Shown here: piece by piece, positions 61,180 to 64,000 of the stretch
How positions within the stretch are numbered: position 1 is the first letter of the stretch
How the letters are laid out: every line of letters begins with the position of its first letter
Assembly (NCBI GenBank): GCA_010645155.1
Contig: CM021323.1
Location: 11,608,695 to 11,672,694, forward strand
DNA from: Tigriopus japonicus
Taxonomy: Eukaryota > Arthropoda > Copepoda > Harpacticoida > Harpacticidae
Length of the DNA: 64,000 nucleotides
Reading direction: 5' to 3'
Made by a program: the position numbers and the translations under genes
Notes under the pieces: model-generated
Database searches by the model: none
Seen by the model: the letters and a program-made list of their open reading frames with translations, nothing else
What the model was told of the DNA's origin: nothing

Positions 61180-61980
61180 TTTCACGAGTTTCAAGTAGGG
61201 TGAAAGATTTTTCTTTCCTATTTTTTGTTGTTTATGTTTTGACGTTGTTTCGCAGGCAGCTGAGCAAGCAGGGATGCCAGATCTGAGCAATCAGAAATCG
61301 CCAAATTGAGTGACAAAAAAATCGCGAAAATTTTTGGGCAATTTTCTATGTCATTTTAGGTCTTATTGAATGCAAAAACAGGAAATCTGTTAAATATCAA
61401 AGTCACCAAATTCGAGGGCAACTCTGGTAGCCGAAGAGAGGGGCAAATGTCCGCTGACTGCCAAAACGGCCGAACTACGTTTGAACTTAAGGCGGGAAAC
61501 CTAACATGAAAGGCGAATTTGGTTTTATCCATAGACAAAAAAGAAAATAGACTGCTCACGCTCCCTTTTCGTTGCATCATTCATTCAGCTGTTGAAAATT
61601 TCTAGGAGGTGGCACTTATCAAGGCTTCACTGTAGTAAAACCAAAAGAAATATGGACATTTATAGAAATAACACATTATTGAGACAATTTCAGAAAAAAG
61701 TTACTTAGATTATTTCTTGGCGTGAATCTTATCTTTAATTTGAGACAATTGTTTCATTACGAAATATCTCCATTATCAATAATTTTTGCCTTTAATTATT
61801 GGTACTATTCTGTTTTTAAATTAAGAGAGTACTTGTTTGGCAAGCCTGATGAAATTCATCATATAAACTAGAAGGAAATGAAACAGAGTTGCCAGGTGGT
61901 CGATTTTTCGGCCAAATTTGGCTTTACACATTTCTTTATGTTTTTTTCATTTATCATTTTTTCATTTATTTTTTTAATCG
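61180..61980. other. Upstream region of the 133-residue gene
   Basis: About 0.8 kb; likely promoter and 5' untranslated region of the minus-strand gene on its left side. No frame or repeat is supported. Confidence 0.4.
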
Positions 61981-62246
61981 GAGTACGAAATATCAAAACT
62001 TTTTACAAAGACAGGCAAAACAGTCTGTAGCATTGTCGGCCTGACGGCTGCTACAAATGCGCAACTTTGCCAGGGCTGCCAGACAATTGCTTAACAAAAA
62101 AGTCATTTCACATGATAATACAATAATGTGCACAAGAAAAACGCTCAAATGGCTACAGTTGACGTTCTGAATATACACCAATCAATTTTGTATATAGTTA
62201 GATTAAGTTTTCTTAAGAAGTAAGAAACTCAATGCAAATCAGCGTG
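61981..62246. mobile_element. Truncated second copy of the fold-back element
   Basis: From GTACGAAATATCAAAAC to GCAAATCAGCGTG this matches, with scattered differences, the right arm of the fold-back element at about 41630-41893. The match stops abruptly where the LTR retrotransposon begins, so the retrotransposon inserted into an older fold-back copy; its remainder should lie beyond the right edge of the window. Confidence 0.8.
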
Positions 62247-62376
62247 TGTTGTAATATGCTCGCGTATGCCTACATTGCTCACCGAAGTGTCCGATTCTTT
62301 TACCAGAATAAAGACAGTTGACATTTGGACTTTTATTCGAGTTGTTTCGATTATTTCCTTGTGCGTTAACTCAACA
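62247..62376 (+). repeat. 5' long terminal repeat of a Ty3-type retrotransposon
   Basis: A 130-bp LTR: begins TGTTG and ends CAACA, the inverted TG...CA ends typical of LTRs, and contains AATAAA at 62307-62312. It is directly followed by a primer-binding site. The matching 3' LTR is outside the window. Short LTRs are typical of the Mag lineage of Ty3 elements. Confidence 0.75.
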
Positions 62377-62392
62377 TGGCGCAGTCGGTAGG
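62377..62392 (+). promoter_or_regulatory. tRNA primer-binding site
   Basis: TGGCGCAGTCGGTAGG starts right after the LTR. It begins with TGG, complementary to the CCA end of a tRNA, and would prime minus-strand synthesis. I do not assign the tRNA species. Confidence 0.7.
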
Positions 62393-62477
62393 ATCTCAAA
62401 ATTGACCGTGTCAATGAGATCCAGAACCGTGACTGCAAGTCTAATCTGAAGAGACCCACCTGCAGGGGATTAGCAAA

Positions 62478-64000
62478 ATGCCTACCAAAGCCGAATTAGA
62501 GGAAGAAAATGCTCAACTTCGGAGCAAAATGGCACAACTTGAAGCTACCCCTTCAAGCAGTGATTCTACAACGGCAGCCCTCCATAAGTTGATGGAATTC
62601 CAGGGGGATCAAATGGCTAAGCTTTTGGAACGACAGAATCTGGAGTCAGAAGCTCGATTTGAACGATTAGTGGAACACATAATTAACCCACATCCAAGCA
62701 GAAGGGAAATTCCTGATGCCAGGGAGATGGCAACGAGACTTGATGAGAGACGACCAGTAGTACCAAAAGCCATCGCGAAAACACCCCCACAACTTGAGGA
62801 CGCAATTGATTATCGCCAATGGAAGCAATGGTTATCAGCTTGGCGAAATTATGCCTTGTTGATTAAATTGGGAGAATTTCCCCGTGAAGAGCAGATAGCC
62901 TCGTTCCGCACGTTTTGCTCGCCCAAATTGCAATCAAAAATGGAACATTCAATGAACATACCCATCATAACCGAACTTTCCTTAGACGAAGTATTCGAAA
63001 AGATATCAAGATACCTTAAGGAGAGACATAATTTGGCGTTAGATCGGTACCGCCTATTACATCGCCACCAAGAAGAGGGAGAATTGTTCGATGACTTCTA
63101 CACGGCAATCCAAGAACTAGCTGCAGATGCAGAGCTTAGACTTATGGGTCCCGATGATTGGGTGGCCGTATTAATCTTGGTAGGAATCCAAGATGATCAA
63201 GTACGACAGAAGTTATTAGCCCAAACTCCTCATCCAACACTGCTGGAAACCATCACGAGATGTCGTAATGAAGAAAAGGGGAGATTGGGAGTCAAAGATT
63301 TGAGAAGTCCCGATTTGGTTGTTGCTGGAGCCAATCGTCATCGCACACCATATCAAAAGGAAAGGAACGAGAAGAGGGCATCTCAAATAAGTGATCAAAG
63401 TGAAGAAAATAACAAACAAAGACCTGAAAAATGCCGAGATTGCGGATTCCGACACGTCAGAGACAGGTTATGCCCAGCCAAGTCAGGTTCGGCTAAATGT
63501 CATAAATGCGGAGGCATAGGTCATTTCGCACCAGTGTGCCATCTCCACCAAACAGGAAGTTATGTGGATAAGTCGCTAAATGCAGTTCTGATTGCGGGAA
63601 TCGGGCAATCACCTCAAGTGACAATAAAGGTATTGCAGTGTGAGACAGGTCACGAATTGGGGGAACTTGGATTCATCCCAGACACAGGAGCGGAAGGCAC
63701 TGTGGCCGGCCTTAATGCATTGCACGCCCTTAATTTCGAAAGATCGTCTATCGCTCCCGTGCAGACAAAAATAGTTGGAATCACAGGGAAATCACTGCGA
63801 CCGGTTGGAGAAGTCAAAGTTAGTCTTCAGTTGGGGGAAAACGAGGTGATTGAGAAGATTACATTTTGTAAAGAAGTGAACCAGGCATATTTGTCATTGA
63901 ATGCTTGCAAGGGATTAGGAATAATCCACGACAAATTTCCCATGCCAATCCAGGTTGCTACAACGAAAGGGGAGAATCTGGAATACCAAACAGAGTCTGT
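62478..64000 (+). CDS. Ty3/mdg4-type retrotransposon gag-protease polyprotein (runs off the right edge)
   Basis: An uninterrupted frame from the ATG at 62478 to the window end, 507 codons with no stop. It starts with a coiled coil (ELEEENAQLRSKMAQLE), then a capsid-like region (RQWKQWLSAWRNYALLIK, YRLLHRHQEEGELFDDFYTA). A nucleocapsid follows with a Cys pair CRDCGFRH and a full CCHC zinc knuckle, CHKCGGIGHFAPVC. After that comes an aspartic protease with the active-site motif FIPDTGAEGTV, near residue 412. Reverse transcriptase, RNase H and integrase should follow outside the window. The element copies itself through an RNA intermediate and its Gag forms particles. The intact frame suggests a recent insertion. 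It lies 85 bp downstream of the primer-binding site. Confidence 0.88.
   Translation, partial: MPTKAELEEENAQLRSKMAQLEATPSSSDSTTAALHKLMEFQGDQMAKLLERQNLESEARFERLVEHIINPHPSRREIPDAREMATRLDERRPVVPKAIAKTPPQLEDAIDYRQWKQWLSAWRNYALLIKLGEFPREEQIASFRTFCSPKLQSKMEHSMNIPIITELSLDEVFEKISRYLKERHNLALDRYRLLHRHQEEGELFDDFYTAIQELAADAELRLMGPDDWVAVLILVGIQDDQVRQKLLAQTPHPTLLETITRCRNEEKGRLGVKDLRSPDLVVAGANRHRTPYQKERNEKRASQISDQSEENNKQRPEKCRDCGFRHVRDRLCPAKSGSAKCHKCGGIGHFAPVCHLHQTGSYVDKSLNAVLIAGIGQSPQVTIKVLQCETGHELGELGFIPDTGAEGTVAGLNALHALNFERSSIAPVQTKIVGITGKSLRPVGEVKVSLQLGENEVIEKITFCKEVNQAYLSLNACKGLGIIHDKFPMPIQVATTKGENLEYQTES

Overview
The window is nuclear DNA of an animal. Genes are split by many short introns (about 55-120 bp, GT-AG with one GC-AG), use eukaryotic poly(A) signals, and include Surf4, PNISR, TTC19, a USP2-type deubiquitinase, a RalGDS-type exchange factor, an alpha-1,4-glycosyltransferase and a calpain. 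The protein flavour (arthropod-like calpain, multi-domain secreted serine-protease homolog, EF-hand and Pro/Gly-rich secreted proteins, P-element transposase, Ty3 element with short LTRs) points to an arthropod; a copepod-like crustacean is my best guess but the sequence alone does not prove it.

Layout, left to right. 0-4 kb: a P-element-type transposase ORF next to a broken LINE reverse transcriptase. 5-8.6 kb (minus): the 5' part of a RalGDS-family RasGEF and, behind it, a small unassigned multi-exon gene. 8.6-13.1 kb: no gene found. 13.1-20.0 kb (minus): about 23 exons of a secreted, probably GPI-anchored serine-protease homolog that has lost catalytic residues; a hAT-type non-autonomous element sits in one intron. 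20.7-24.5 kb (minus): Surf4 in five exons, with a palindromic MITE in the last intron. 24.5-28.7 kb: mostly empty, with two minisatellite arrays in opposite orientation. 28.7-30.7 kb (plus): PNISR. 31.2-33.2 kb (plus): TTC19, convergent and almost overlapping with an A4GALT-like glycosyltransferase (33.2-36.2 kb, minus). 36.7-42.7 kb (plus): USP2-like deubiquitinase, whose last intron is nearly filled by a 1.28-kb fold-back element. 42.9-44.8 kb (minus): a calpain homolog without catalytic Cys and His. 44.8-49.7 kb: one possible small secreted peptide gene. 49.7-52.2 kb (plus): a long low-complexity secreted protein. 56.9-59.8 kb (plus): two neighbouring EF-hand genes. 60.7-61.2 kb (minus): a 133-residue protein of unknown family. 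62.0-64.0 kb: an intact Ty3-type LTR retrotransposon (LTR, primer site, gag-protease) inserted into a second copy of the fold-back element and running off the right edge.

The genes are not an operon or a pathway; they are ordinary neighbouring loci. The features that stand out are the two independent pseudoenzymes (protease homolog and calpain), the nested and intronic mobile elements with readable target-site duplications, and the tight TTC19/glycosyltransferase 3' junction. All exon models were built by eye from reading frame, splice phase and family resemblance; no transcript or database evidence was available.
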